Source of the DNA: an uncultured Anaerofilum sp.
Lineage (GTDB): Bacteria; Bacillota; Clostridia; Oscillospirales; Ruminococcaceae
Length of the DNA stretch: 64,000 bases
Assembly: GCA_944385935.1 (NCBI GenBank)
Contig: CALWZC010000001.1
Coordinates: 62,001 to 126,000 of the forward strand
Reading direction: 5' to 3'
The translations under genes and the position numbers were made by a program. How positions within the stretch are numbered: the stretch's first letter is position 1; each line of letters opens with the position of its first letter. Below the pieces are notes generated by a model that saw only the letters and a list, made by a program, of their open reading frames with translations, was not told the origin of the DNA and searched no databases. Below are positions 45,355 through 53,899 of the stretch, piece after piece.

Positions 45355-46781
45355 TGTTCACCCTCCTTTTGTTCAGGGGCAGGCAGGGGACAGGTGTAGC
45401 CATTGGGAACATCCTGCAAAAACTCCTGCTTTGCCAATGCTAATTGTTCAGGACTGCTGGCAGCTTTGGCCGCAGCCAAAGCCATAACCTTTGCAGCCTG
45501 TATAGTTCCTTTTTTGCCAATACTGCTGTTGGATTGGGCGGTAAACTGCCAAGTGTGGCCGCCGGTTCCCAGTGCACAACAAGCCAGATAGCACTGGGCA
45601 GTAGGTGCACAATAGCTGGCATCCCCCACATCAGTGCTGCCCATTTCAGCATGCTGAGGCTGATGGATATAAGCAGGTGTATGGTTGTCCAGTGCAAGAC
45701 CTTGATAGTCAGCATAGCGCAAGCCACTGGAAAGGCAGGAATTGGAAAGATTCTCTTGTTGTTGCCTCTCTGGAATGGTAGCTTGGAATTTTTTTGCCAG
45801 TTGTTGGTCTTGCTCATCAAAAGCAGGGGCACCCAGTTCGGCAAGAGATTCTGCAAGCAGTTGGCTCAATGGGCGATTGGGAATAAAATCACTACAAGCA
45901 TCAATAACCTTCCATTTTACCTGTGTTTCGGTCATCAAAGCAGCACCTTGTGCAACTTTATTTACCCGCTGGAATAACTCCAACATTTGGGAAACCTTTG
46001 GTGCACGAATATAGTAATGCAATGCAGCATGAGCAGGTACTACATTGGGAGCAGTTCCCCCTGTATCTCGATAGGCATAATGTAACTTTGCCTCAGGAAT
46101 CATGTGCTCTCTTAGGTAATTACAACCTACGTTCATCAGCTCCGCAGCATCCAAAGCACTGCGGCCAGCGTAGGGAGCACCGGCGGCATGGGCGGTAATT
46201 CCGGTGAAGGAATATTCTACCCCCATTACAGCAAGGGTACTGGTGCCCATCACATGGTTAGCACTATCAGGATGCCATGTAAAAATGGCATCCAAATGTT
46301 GAAAAAGTCCCTCTCGTGCCATATGTGCTTTGCCAGCACCATCTTCCTCCGCTGGACATCCGAAAAATTCTACCTGTGCAGTAATTGTACCATTGGCAAT
46401 GAGTTCCTTGAGTAATACTGCTGCCCCAAAGGCTCCAGCACCTAACATACTATGCCCACAACCATGGCCAGCAGCACCAGTTTCTAGAACCTGATGTTCT
46501 GGGCAACCAGCCTGTTGGGAAAGCCCGGGCAGAGCATCATATTCTCCCAAAAATCCAATGGTGGGGCCTTGGGTGCCATAGTGTGCCACGATGGCAGTGG
46601 GCAGGTTGGCAGCATTGCGGGTAACGGTAAAACCCTCTTCCTCTAATGCTAGGGCAGTAGCTTCTGCACTGCGAAACTCCTGCCAATTCAACTCGGCATA
46701 TTCCCAAACCTTTTGGTTTAGCTGCCAGATTTTTTCTTCCTTTTGTTGTGCAAGAAGCTGTATTTGTTCTACAAGTGTCAT
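45351..46781 (-). CDS. M20 family amidohydrolase, AbgB-like
   Basis: The 476-residue zinc amidohydrolase has GFLGEYDALPGLSQQ near 72, AAGHGCGHSMLGAGA near 102 (metal ligands) and the EEDGAGKAHMAREG catalytic region. A dimerisation domain is inserted in the middle (about 190-310). It is closest by eye to p-aminobenzoyl-glutamate hydrolase subunit B-type proteins, which release glutamate from folate breakdown products; other N-acyl amino acid substrates are possible. The ATG at 46781 was chosen over an upstream in-frame codon because GGGAGG precedes it. Confidence 0.85.
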   Translation of the reverse strand: MTLVEQIQLLAQQKEEKIWQLNQKVWEYAELNWQEFRSAEATALALEEEGFTVTRNAANLPTAIVAHYGTQGPTIGFLGEYDALPGLSQQAGCPEHQVLETGAAGHGCGHSMLGAGAFGAAVLLKELIANGTITAQVEFFGCPAEEDGAGKAHMAREGLFQHLDAIFTWHPDSANHVMGTSTLAVMGVEYSFTGITAHAAGAPYAGRSALDAAELMNVGCNYLREHMIPEAKLHYAYRDTGGTAPNVVPAHAALHYYIRAPKVSQMLELFQRVNKVAQGAALMTETQVKWKVIDACSDFIPNRPLSQLLAESLAELGAPAFDEQDQQLAKKFQATIPERQQQENLSNSCLSSGLRYADYQGLALDNHTPAYIHQPQHAEMGSTDVGDASYCAPTAQCYLACCALGTGGHTWQFTAQSNSSIGKKGTIQAAKVMALAAAKAASSPEQLALAKQEFLQDVPNGYTCPLPAPEQKEGEQ

Positions 46782-46922
46782 GATTTGCACATCCTCCCTT
46801 GGTTGATTTGCACAATGCCCACAATCATGCAATGGGAAATATGCAACATCCACCAAAAGATTGTGAGGATTGAATTTTCTATGTTCATTATAGCCCTTTT
46901 GCAGGGCAGGGGCAAGGAGAAT

Positions 46923-47204
46923 CTATTGCTCCCCAGAAAAGTTTGAACACTTTTTTTTCATCTGTTGATATTTTTCTTTGGTGGCTGCGCCTCCTCGTAA
47001 ATGCCGCTGGGATTTGTTTACAGCCAACACCTTGGCAACCTGCTTTGCTAGGGCAGGATTTATTTTTTTTAGTTTGGTGGTGACATCCTTATGTATGGTA
47101 CTTTTGGAAATGCAAAATACCTGTGCAGCTTTGCGCACAGTGGCATTGTTTTCTACAATATACTCTCCTAATAGAACAGCTCGTTCTTCGGGATTGCCTT
47201 TCAC
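46923..47204 (-). CDS. spoIIID: Stage III sporulation regulator SpoIIID
   Basis: A 93-residue DNA-binding protein matching SpoIIID through EERAVLLGEYIVENNATVRK, the helix-turn-helix (ATVRKAAQVFCISKSTIHKD) and the following INPALAK and RHLRGG. SpoIIID tunes sigma-E-dependent genes in the mother cell during sporulation. Start is GTG at 47204 with GGGGG 7 nt ahead. A sigma-E-like promoter lies upstream. This gene is good evidence that the organism's lineage sporulates. Confidence 0.95.
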   Translation of the reverse strand: MKGNPEERAVLLGEYIVENNATVRKAAQVFCISKSTIHKDVTTKLKKINPALAKQVAKVLAVNKSQRHLRGGAATKEKYQQMKKKCSNFSGEQ

Positions 47205-47237
47205 ACAAATTCCCCCAATGTTCTTGTTTTGTTTGTA

Positions 47238-47267
47238 ATGTGTATGAGTTTGTGGGGAATTTTATGA
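47238..47267 (-). promoter_or_regulatory. Sigma-E-type promoter of spoIIID
   Basis: On the minus strand TCATAAA (47267-47261), a 14-nt spacer and CATACACAT (47246-47238) match the B. subtilis sigma-E pattern well. This fits mother-cell expression of spoIIID. Confidence 0.65.
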
Positions 47268-47291
47268 GCAAAGCTATCCCAAGGGCTTGCC

Positions 47292-47320
47292 TTGATTTTT
47301 TGCAGCAAAGTCAATACAAT
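47292..47320 (+). promoter_or_regulatory. Promoter of malQ-glgP
   Basis: TTGATT (47292-47297), 17 nt, TACAAT (47315-47320), divergent from and within 30 nt of the spoIIID promoter. Confidence 0.6.
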
Positions 47321-47377
47321 AGAGGTAGACTACACCAGAAAAATAGATAAAATGCTAGATGTGGGAGTGGTAAAACA

Positions 47378-48886
47378 ATGAGAAAAAGCGGAATTTTAAT
47401 GCCAGTGTTCTCTTTGCCGGGGGAATATGGCATAGGAACCTTTGGCAAGGAGGCGTACCAATGGGTAGACTTTTTAAAACAGGCAAAGCAATCCTGTTGG
47501 CAAGTGTTACCTTTGGGGCCTACCAGTTATGGAGATAGCCCATACCAGAGTTTTTCTGCCTTTGCAGGAAACCCTTATTTCATTGATTTAGAAATATTGC
47601 AGCAAGAAGGGCTTTTGACGGAAGAAGAATTGCAGCAAAGCCAGCAACCTATGGGCAATATAGATTATGGCAATTTGTATCAAACACGCTTTTTGGTGCT
47701 AAAAAAAGCCTTTTCTCGATTTGCCCAATGGGATGAATTGGAGGAATATTCCACAAACAATGCCCAATGGTTGAAAGATTATGCCTTGTATATGGCAATT
47801 AAGCAAGCCAATGGGCAACGCAGTTGGGCAGAATGGCCACAGCCTTTGCGTATGCGGCAACCACAAGCATTGCAGCAGGCAGAACAAGAGTTGAAACAAG
47901 AAATACAATTCTATTGCTTTTTGCAGTATGAATTTTCTCGCCAATGGGGTTGCTTAAAAGCCTACGCCAACCAAAATGGCATTTCCATTATTGGAGATAT
48001 GCCCATTTATGTGGCTATGGATTCGGCAGATGTGTGGGCAAATCCGGAATATTTTTTGCTAGACGAAAACAACCAGCCCATTGAAGTGGCAGGATGCCCC
48101 CCAGATGCTTTTTCGGAGGATGGGCAGCTATGGGGCAATCCCTTGTACCGCTGGGATGTTTTGGCACAGACAGGGTATGATTGGTGGCTGCGCCGTGTAA
48201 AAGCGGGATTTGAGATGTATGATACCATCCGCATTGACCATTTTCGAGGATTGGAAAGTTACTATGCAATTCCCTATGGGGAAACAACAGCACGCAATGG
48301 TCAATGGCGCAAAGGCCCAGATTGGGATTTTGTAAAAACATTGCACCAGCATTTTGGCAAAAAGGGAATTATTGCGGAGGACTTGGGTTTTTTGACACCA
48401 GCGGTTCACAAGTTGCTGAAAAAAAGCGGCTATCCCGGAATGAAGGTGCTACAATTTGCATTCGATAGCCGAGAAGAGAGCGACTATCTACCCCACAACT
48501 ATGACAAAAATTGTGTAGTGTATACAGGCACACATGACAATGATACAGTGGTAAGTTGGTTCCACACTGTCTCCAAAAGGGATGTGGCCTTTGCAAAAAA
48601 CTATATGGGGATAAGAGGAACAAAAGGCGGTTGTCAAGGTATGATTCGCTTAGCAATGGCAAGTGTGGCAGATTTGGCTGTAATTCCCATACAGGATTAT
48701 TTAGAACTGGGTAGCGAGGCAAGAATCAACACTCCTTCCACATTGGGAAATAACTGGATGTGGAGAATGGAATCACAGTTGTTAACAGATACATTGGCAC
48801 AACACATTACCCAACTGACCCAACTATATGGCAGAGCACCAAAAACAAACAAGAAACAGAAACGAGGAAAAAACAATGCTGAATGA
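47378..48886 (+). CDS. malQ: 4-alpha-glucanotransferase (amylomaltase, GH77)
   Basis: The 502-residue enzyme rearranges short maltodextrins so that phosphorylase can continue. [46 protein letters not shown] (Asp nucleophile region) and [11 protein letters not shown] (acid/base Glu) mark GH77. Its end overlaps the start of glgP by 11 nt, so both proteins are made together. Together they release glucose-1-phosphate from the glycogen made by glgBCDA. Confidence 0.95.
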   Translation: MRKSGILMPVFSLPGEYGIGTFGKEAYQWVDFLKQAKQSCWQVLPLGPTSYGDSPYQSFSAFAGNPYFIDLEILQQEGLLTEEELQQSQQPMGNIDYGNLYQTRFLVLKKAFSRFAQWDELEEYSTNNAQWLKDYALYMAIKQANGQRSWAEWPQPLRMRQPQALQQAEQELKQEIQFYCFLQYEFSRQWGCLKAYANQNGISIIGDMPIYVAMDSADVWANPEYFLLDENNQPIEVAGCPPDAFSEDGQLWGNPLYRWDVLAQTGYDWWLRRVKAGFEMYDTIRIDHFRGLESYYAIPYGETTARNGQWRKGPDWDFVKTLHQHFGKKGIIAEDLGFLTPAVHKLLKKSGYPGMKVLQFAFDSREESDYLPHNYDKNCVVYTGTHDNDTVVSWFHTVSKRDVAFAKNYMGIRGTKGGCQGMIRLAMASVADLAVIPIQDYLELGSEARINTPSTLGNNWMWRMESQLLTDTLAQHITQLTQLYGRAPKTNKKQKRGKNNAE

Positions 48887-51128
48887 AAAAGTGCAACACC
48901 TCTGGAACAAGGAACTTTCCCAATGCAGTTATGAAGAAATTTATCTGGCAATCCAACAGCTTTGCAAGGAGAAAATGCAAGCCCTGCCTTTGGTGCAGGG
49001 AAAGCGGAAATTGTATTATATCTCCGCTGAATTTTTGATTGGACGATTGCTTACCTGTAACCTGATAAATTTGGGCATATACCAACAGGTTGCCCAAGAA
49101 ATGGAGCAGGCAGGAAAAAGCATGGCATTGCTGGAAGATGCAGAGCCAGAACCCAGCCTTGGAAATGGTGGATTGGGAAGATTGGCAGCCTGTTTTTTGG
49201 ATTCCATTGCTACATTGCAACTTCGTGGCGATGGAGTGGGTCTGTGCTATCACTATGGTCTGTTTCAACAAAAATTTCATGACAATAAACAGTGGGAGCA
49301 ACCCAATCCATGGCTTCAACCCAACAGTTGGCTTACAAAAGAGAATATAACCTTCACTGTACCCTTTGGAAAATTTACAGTAGAGGGCGAATTGTATTCC
49401 ATTGACATTCCCGGATGTGATACCAATAGTAAGAACCGTCTACGACTCTTTGACCTGAAAAGTGTACAAGAAAATATTGTGCAGGATGGAATTCAATTTG
49501 ATAAAGAGGATATCCGCCAAAACCTGACCTTGTTCCTATATCCCGATGATTCTGACCAAGCCGGCCGACTGTTGCGTGTATATCAACAATATTTTATGGT
49601 GTCCTGTGCAGCGCAGTTGATTCTAAAAGAATTGGAGGAGGCAGGTCATGCCCCTACAGAGTTGGCAGAGTATGCTGTAGTACAAATCAATGATACACAC
49701 CCCTCTATGATAATTCCCGAACTGATTCGGTTGCTTATGGAAAAGGGTGTAGGTTTTACAGAGGCCACTGACATTGTTTCTCGTACCTGTGCTTATACCA
49801 ACCATACCATTTTGGCAGAGGCTTTGGAGAAATGGCCTATATCTTCTTTGGAAATTGTTGCCCCTCGTATTGTGGCAATTATCCGAGAATTAGACCGTCT
49901 AGCAAAAGAAGCCTATCCACAAAAAGGTCTTGGCATTATTGAGGATGGGCTGGTGCATATGGCAAGAATGGATATCCATTATGGCTTTTCGGTCAATGGA
50001 GTGGCACAGCTACACACCGAGATTTTGGAGCAGTCAGAACTGAAAAACTTCTTTGAAATTTATCCCGAAAAGTTCAACAACAAAACCAATGGTATCACCT
50101 TCCGCCGTTGGATTACTGCCTGCAACCCTTGGTTGGATGAATTTGTTACCAAAAAGCTAGGGCAAGGCTGGAAACAAGATGCCAATCTGCTGGAAGGCTT
50201 AGAAAAATTTGAAGATGAAGAAAGCCTTTCTCGCCTTTTGGAGATAAAACAAACCTGCAAAGAACAGTTGGCGGAGTATGTACTGCATCAACAGGGCATA
50301 GAGTTGGACACAAATAGCATTTTTGATATTCAAATCAAACGCTTGCATGAATACAAGCGGCAACAAATGAACTTGTTGTATATTATTTGGAAGTACCAAC
50401 AAATCAAAGGGGGTAAGATTCCGCCCCGTCCCATCACCTTTTTGTTTGGTGCAAAGGCAGCACCAGCCTATATTTTAGCAAAGGACATTATTCATGCCCT
50501 CCTTTGCATGGCAAAGGTAATTGAAAATGACCCACAAGTTTCCCCGTGGTTAAAATTGGTGTTTGTAGAAAATTATAATGTGACCAAAGCGGAAAAACTT
50601 ATCCCAGCAGCAGATATTTCGGAACAGATTAGTCTAGCTTCCAAAGAGGCTTCAGGCACAGGAAATATGAAATTGATGTTGAATGGAGCTATAACACTGG
50701 GCACATTGGATGGTGCCAATGTGGAGATTGCCCAGCGAGTGGGAGAGGATAACATCTATCTATTTGGCAAAAAAAGCCCAGAGGTTATAGGATTGTATGA
50801 GTCTAGGGGATATTGCAGCCGAGAGTATTACCAACGCCCCGAAATTGAACCATTGGTAGATTTTCTGTTGCAAAAACCAATGTTGGCACAGGGAGATGCT
50901 GAGTGTTTGGGAAGGCTGTATCAGGATTTGACCCACAAAGACTGGTTTATGACCTTGTTGGATTTGGAAGAATATATTGAGGTAAAAGAAAAAGCCTTTG
51001 CAGACTATGAAAACCGAACCGAGTGGGCTAAAAAAATGCTTCACAACATTGCACAAGCTGGTTTCTTCTCCTCTGATAGAACCATTGCCCAGTATGAGCA
51101 GGATATTTGGAAATTAAAATCTATTTGA
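48876..51128 (+). CDS. glgP: Glycogen/maltodextrin phosphorylase (GT35)
   Basis: A 750-residue PLP enzyme giving glucose-1-phosphate. [11 protein letters not shown] near the start, [29 protein letters not shown] and [15 protein letters not shown] (PLP lysine) are intact. It lacks the long N-terminal extension of animal enzymes. The ATG at 48876 follows CGAGGAAA within the end of malQ; an earlier in-frame codon at 48828 lacks a site. Confidence 0.96.
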   Translation: MLNEKVQHLWNKELSQCSYEEIYLAIQQLCKEKMQALPLVQGKRKLYYISAEFLIGRLLTCNLINLGIYQQVAQEMEQAGKSMALLEDAEPEPSLGNGGLGRLAACFLDSIATLQLRGDGVGLCYHYGLFQQKFHDNKQWEQPNPWLQPNSWLTKENITFTVPFGKFTVEGELYSIDIPGCDTNSKNRLRLFDLKSVQENIVQDGIQFDKEDIRQNLTLFLYPDDSDQAGRLLRVYQQYFMVSCAAQLILKELEEAGHAPTELAEYAVVQINDTHPSMIIPELIRLLMEKGVGFTEATDIVSRTCAYTNHTILAEALEKWPISSLEIVAPRIVAIIRELDRLAKEAYPQKGLGIIEDGLVHMARMDIHYGFSVNGVAQLHTEILEQSELKNFFEIYPEKFNNKTNGITFRRWITACNPWLDEFVTKKLGQGWKQDANLLEGLEKFEDEESLSRLLEIKQTCKEQLAEYVLHQQGIELDTNSIFDIQIKRLHEYKRQQMNLLYIIWKYQQIKGGKIPPRPITFLFGAKAAPAYILAKDIIHALLCMAKVIENDPQVSPWLKLVFVENYNVTKAEKLIPAADISEQISLASKEASGTGNMKLMLNGAITLGTLDGANVEIAQRVGEDNIYLFGKKSPEVIGLYESRGYCSREYYQRPEIEPLVDFLLQKPMLAQGDAECLGRLYQDLTHKDWFMTLLDLEEYIEVKEKAFADYENRTEWAKKMLHNIAQAGFFSSDRTIAQYEQDIWKLKSI

Positions 51129-51136
51129 TTGACAGA

Positions 51137-51163
51137 AAGGTCACTCCTGTGAGTGACCTTTTC
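51137..51163 (+). terminator. Terminator after glgP
   Basis: AAGGTCACTC-CTGT-GAGTGACCTT followed by TT. Confidence 0.75.
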
Positions 51164-51170
51164 CACAAAG

Positions 51171-51206
51171 AAAAGCCCCACAGTGTTTTTCACTGTGGGG
51201 CTTTTT
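51171..51206. terminator. Bidirectional terminator between glgP and tRNA-Arg
   Basis: AAGCCCCACAGTG and CACTGTGGGGCTT pair around TTTTT. Plus strand ends in TTTTT; minus strand ends in CTTTTCTTT, terminating the tRNA. Confidence 0.85.
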
Positions 51207-51282
51207 GGTGCGCTCGGCGGGATTCGAACCCACGGCCTTCAGAGTCGGAGTCTGACACGCTATCCAACTGCGCTACGAGCGC
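51206..51282 (-). tRNA. tRNA-Arg (anticodon CCG), CCA encoded
   Basis: Read on the minus strand: acceptor GCGCTCG pairs with CGAGCGC, D-stem GCGC/GCGT, anticodon stem TCAGA/TCTGA with loop CTCCGAC (anticodon CCG, reading CGG), T-arm with TTCGAAT loop, discriminator A and encoded CCA. The 77-nt structure is complete. It lies directly beside a terminator. Confidence 0.95.
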
Positions 51283-51371
51283 ATAACTTTCGCAGAGTAC
51301 AAGGGACATTATATCATATACCAGCGCATTTGAAAAGGGGTTAGACAGAAAAATTTATAGGAGCAAAGATT

Positions 51372-52142
51372 TTACCGGCTATTTTTACGATAAATCAAAA
51401 GTAAGCCTCGCAGAATAAGGTTTTGCTGATAGTGCATAGAAGTGGTGCATGCAGAGCGAACAGCTCCGGGAATTCGTCCTGTACAAACCACCAAGGCATT
51501 CCCGTTTAATTCCTGTTGAAATTTTGCAATCATTCCATCTAACATACAAGCAGTGCCCCAAATGAAGCCAGATTGCATACTGGAGATTGTGTTTGTACCA
51601 ATGATAGAGTTGGGGCAACTATCCAAATCCACTTGGGACAGTTGGGCAGTCTTTTGGATAAGAGCATCAAAAGAAAGAATAGGCCCGGGAAAAATAGAGC
51701 CCCCCAGTAGTTGTTGGTTTTCGTTAATTGCCATCATAGAGATGGCAGTATCCATTGTAATAACAATCAGTGGCGGGGAAAAACTTTCCAATGCTGCCAC
51801 AGCGGCACATACCAACTCAGCTCCCAGTTGAGCAGGGTTATCAATGCGGATGGAAAGCCCGCTTTTGAGCCCTGGGCCAACGGTGAAAAATTTTGTATGA
51901 CATACCTGCTGTATGGCACTGCGAATCCGTCCTGTAAGGGATGGAACCACCGAACTAATAATACCGCCAGAAATTTCTGACAAAGAAATTTGATGCAAGG
52001 ACAAGATAGAATGCAGTTGGATGGCATATTCATCTGTACTGCGGTTTAGGTCGCTGGAAATGGTAGAGCGAAAAAGCAAGCAGTCCTCCTGCCAGACACC
52101 AAATAAAATATGACTGTTTCCAATATTGATGGTGACAACCAT
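51372..52142 (-). CDS. CoaX-like protein (type III pantothenate kinase family) with altered catalytic motifs
   Basis: The 256-residue protein aligns by eye along its length with CoaX: INIGNSHILFG, IRIDNPAQLGAEL, GGSIFPGPILSFDALI, NTISSMQSGFIWG. The acidic motifs are changed: Asp of DxGN is Asn6, the GAD Asp is Glu109, and the DxGTATT loop reads TMDTAIS (129-135), losing its Asp and Gly. It may therefore be inactive or act on something else, with true pantothenate kinase encoded elsewhere. The ATG at 52142 follows GGAGAG. No frameshift or stop suggests decay. Confidence 0.75.
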   Translation of the reverse strand: MVVTINIGNSHILFGVWQEDCLLFRSTISSDLNRSTDEYAIQLHSILSLHQISLSEISGGIISSVVPSLTGRIRSAIQQVCHTKFFTVGPGLKSGLSIRIDNPAQLGAELVCAAVAALESFSPPLIVITMDTAISMMAINENQQLLGGSIFPGPILSFDALIQKTAQLSQVDLDSCPNSIIGTNTISSMQSGFIWGTACMLDGMIAKFQQELNGNALVVCTGRIPGAVRSACTTSMHYQQNLILRGLLLIYRKNSR

Positions 52143-52410
52143 AAAAAATCTCTCCATAGCAAAATATACTTTTCCTTCATTATAGGGCATAATGGTTGAT
52201 TTTACAACTACAAGCCATGGACAGTTGTGTTTTGCTCATGGTGATTGTTCTTTGTTCATCAGAAATAATACTGTGATAAAATGAAAAAGAAATTTTAGAA
52301 AAAATTTTTTTGTGGTAAATGCAACAGATTTTTTGAAGAAATAGGGGTATACTATAGGCAACGCTAAGGAATTTAGCAGTAGAAAAGAAATTGATAAAAG
52401 GGTGAAAAAT

Positions 52411-52569
52411 ATGAAGCGTTATGTTTGTGTAGTATGTGGTTATATTTACGACGAGCAGGCAGGCGAGCCTGAAAACGGTATCGCTCCTGGCACCAAGTGG
52501 GAGGACGTTCCTGAGGATTATGTATGCCCCCTGTGTGCAGTTGGTAAAGACCAATTTACAGAGGAGTAA
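52411..52569 (+). CDS. Rubredoxin
   Basis: A 52-residue iron protein: MKRYVCVVCGYIYDEQAG, then TKWEDVPEDYVCPLCAVGKD. Two CxxC pairs (CVVC and CPLC) bind one Fe; the second lacks the usual following Gly. Rubredoxins carry electrons in anaerobes, often to oxygen- or superoxide-detoxifying enzymes. AAAAGGG lies a few nt before the ATG. A TATACT -10-like box (52348-52353) precedes it, and it has its own terminator, so it is monocistronic and probably highly expressed. Confidence 0.95.
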   Translation: MKRYVCVVCGYIYDEQAGEPENGIAPGTKWEDVPEDYVCPLCAVGKDQFTEE

Positions 52570-52608
52570 TTAGGGCACCTCTCTTTTGTAAGAAGCAAAA
52601 GGATAACA

Positions 52609-52655
52609 TTTCCCCCAAATACAGCAAGATAAAGCTGCATTTGGGGGAATTTTGT
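52609..52655 (+). terminator. Terminator after rubredoxin
   Basis: TTCCCCCAAAT-ACAGC pairs with GCTG-C-ATTTGGGGGAA, followed by TTTTG and more T residues. Confidence 0.85.
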
Positions 52656-52707
52656 ATTTTTTGATAAAAGTTTTTTCGTCATTCATGTAAATTTTTTGAC
52701 AAAGTTA

Positions 52708-52736
52708 TTGACAAATTCAACAATTCTCGTTATACT
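52708..52736 (+). promoter_or_regulatory. Strong promoter of the polyamine operon
   Basis: TTGACA (52708-52713), 17-nt spacer, TATACT (52731-52736). Transcription would begin near 52743, leaving a leader of about 380 nt before speD. Confidence 0.8.
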
Positions 52737-52742
52737 TCAAAC

Positions 52743-53061
52743 AGTCATGTGATATGAGAAGTTTCGGAGTATCCATGCAAATATTTTCTCTGACCACCCA
52801 TCTGGGGTAAAGGCCATACGGACAGCCGGGTCAACTGCCGAAGGGCAACGCATAGTTGCCACGATTGATTGAGTTAAAAGCTCAATTTTATAAGTTGGTT
52901 ACTTTATAACCGGATACGCAGCAGCGTGCATCAACTTGTAAAACGGTCAATACGAGTAGTAAAAGTAAGTATTTGCTATATAGACTCTGAAACAATTCTT
53001 AAAGGAGAAGCAAGGGAATCTTGTGGTTCTGGGTTCTCCGCAAGAATAAAATGGATTGCCG
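52743..53061 (+). ncRNA. Putative structured leader RNA of the polyamine operon (unclassified)
   Basis: Between promoter and terminator are many nested complementary segments: GTATCC (52769-52774) with GGATAC (52912-52917) as a closing stem; ACCC/GGGGT; CAACT..AGTTG enclosing TGCC/GGCA; ATTGAG/CTCAAT; TTATAAGT/ACTTTATAA. A second domain lies near 52993-53046, with ATTCTT/AAGAAT and GGAGAA/TTCTCC. This looks like a riboswitch-type aptamer region feeding the terminator at 53062. I could not match it to the SAM, lysine, TPP, cobalamin, ydaO, guanidine, M-box or T-box patterns I know. Ligand unknown. Confidence 0.5.
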
Positions 53062-53100
53062 ACAGGTGGTGTACAATGTACACTGCCTGTTTTTTGTTTT
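53062..53100 (+). terminator. Attenuator terminator immediately upstream of speD
   Basis: ACAGGTGGTGTAC pairs completely (two wobbles) with GTACACTGCCTGT around AAT, then TTTTTTGTTTT. It lies 24 nt before the speD start, inside the operon leader. Confidence 0.85.
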
Positions 53101-53123
53101 CCAAGGAAGAAGGAGTGTGTGGT

Positions 53124-53882
53124 ATGAGCGAAAAGCTAAAATTGTATGGATTTAATAACCTAACAAAGGCCCTGAGTTTTAACATTTATGATGTGTGCTA
53201 TGCCAAAACAGCACGAGAGCAAAGCGACTATATTGCCTATATCGACAAACAGTATAACTCTGAGCGTTTAACAAAAATTCTTACCACACTTACCGATATG
53301 ATTGGAGCAAAGGTGTTGAACATTGCCTGTCAGGATTATGACCCACAAGGTGCCTCAGTAACAATTTTGATTGCAGAGGAAACCATGGTGCCTGTGGGGG
53401 AAACCCAATTGGCACACTTGGACAAAAGTCATGTAACTGTACATACCTATCCTGAATATCACCCCGAAACCTGCCTTGCCACCTTCCGTGTAGATATTGA
53501 TGTGGCAACCTGTGGAGAAATTACCCCTCTTTCTACCTTGGATTATTTGATAGGCTCTTTTGATTCGGACATTATTACCATGGACTATCGGGTACGAGGG
53601 TTTACCCGTGATATTAACGGCAAAAAATTATTTTTAGACCATCCGGTGGCCTCTATCCAAAATTATATTTCACCAGAAATTTTGCGCCGTTATGATGCAG
53701 TAGATGTGAATGTATATGAAGCAAATCTTTTCCATACTCGGATGATGTTGAAAGAAGTGGATTTGCAAAACTATCTGTTTAAAACCGATGCCTATGAGCT
53801 TCCACCCACTACACGGTTGAAAATTATGGAAAATTTGCGCCGTGAGATGATTGAAATTTTCAGTGGAAGAAATATTTATTGA
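53124..53882 (+). CDS. speD: S-adenosylmethionine decarboxylase proenzyme (E. coli type)
   Basis: A 252-residue proenzyme that self-cleaves to form a pyruvoyl group and makes decarboxylated AdoMet, the aminopropyl donor. [18 protein letters not shown] contains the Lys101-Ser102 cleavage site; [16 protein letters not shown] and [16 protein letters not shown] are strongly E. coli-like. The ATG at 53124 has AAGAAGGAG 8 nt ahead; the longer in-frame reading from 52926 runs through the terminator and is rejected. First gene of a six-gene polyamine operon. Confidence 0.95.
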   Translation: MSEKLKLYGFNNLTKALSFNIYDVCYAKTAREQSDYIAYIDKQYNSERLTKILTTLTDMIGAKVLNIACQDYDPQGASVTILIAEETMVPVGETQLAHLDKSHVTVHTYPEYHPETCLATFRVDIDVATCGEITPLSTLDYLIGSFDSDIITMDYRVRGFTRDINGKKLFLDHPVASIQNYISPEILRRYDAVDVNVYEANLFHTRMMLKEVDLQNYLFKTDAYELPPTTRLKIMENLRREMIEIFSGRNIY

Positions 53883-53899
53883 TAGGGAGGGAAATAAAA

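Noticed and set aside
52757..52925. Known riboswitch class (SAM, lysine, c-di-GMP, ydaO, guanidine, TPP) in the speD leader
   Set aside because: I compared the visible conserved cores from memory and none fits; the GGGTCAAC segment resembles part of the M-box only by chance.
52926..53123. In-frame 66-codon extension upstream of speD
   Set aside because: It starts at a GTG without a ribosome site, runs straight through the leader terminator, and the E. coli-like SpeD sequence begins at 53124 after a good site. The open frame is most likely chance.
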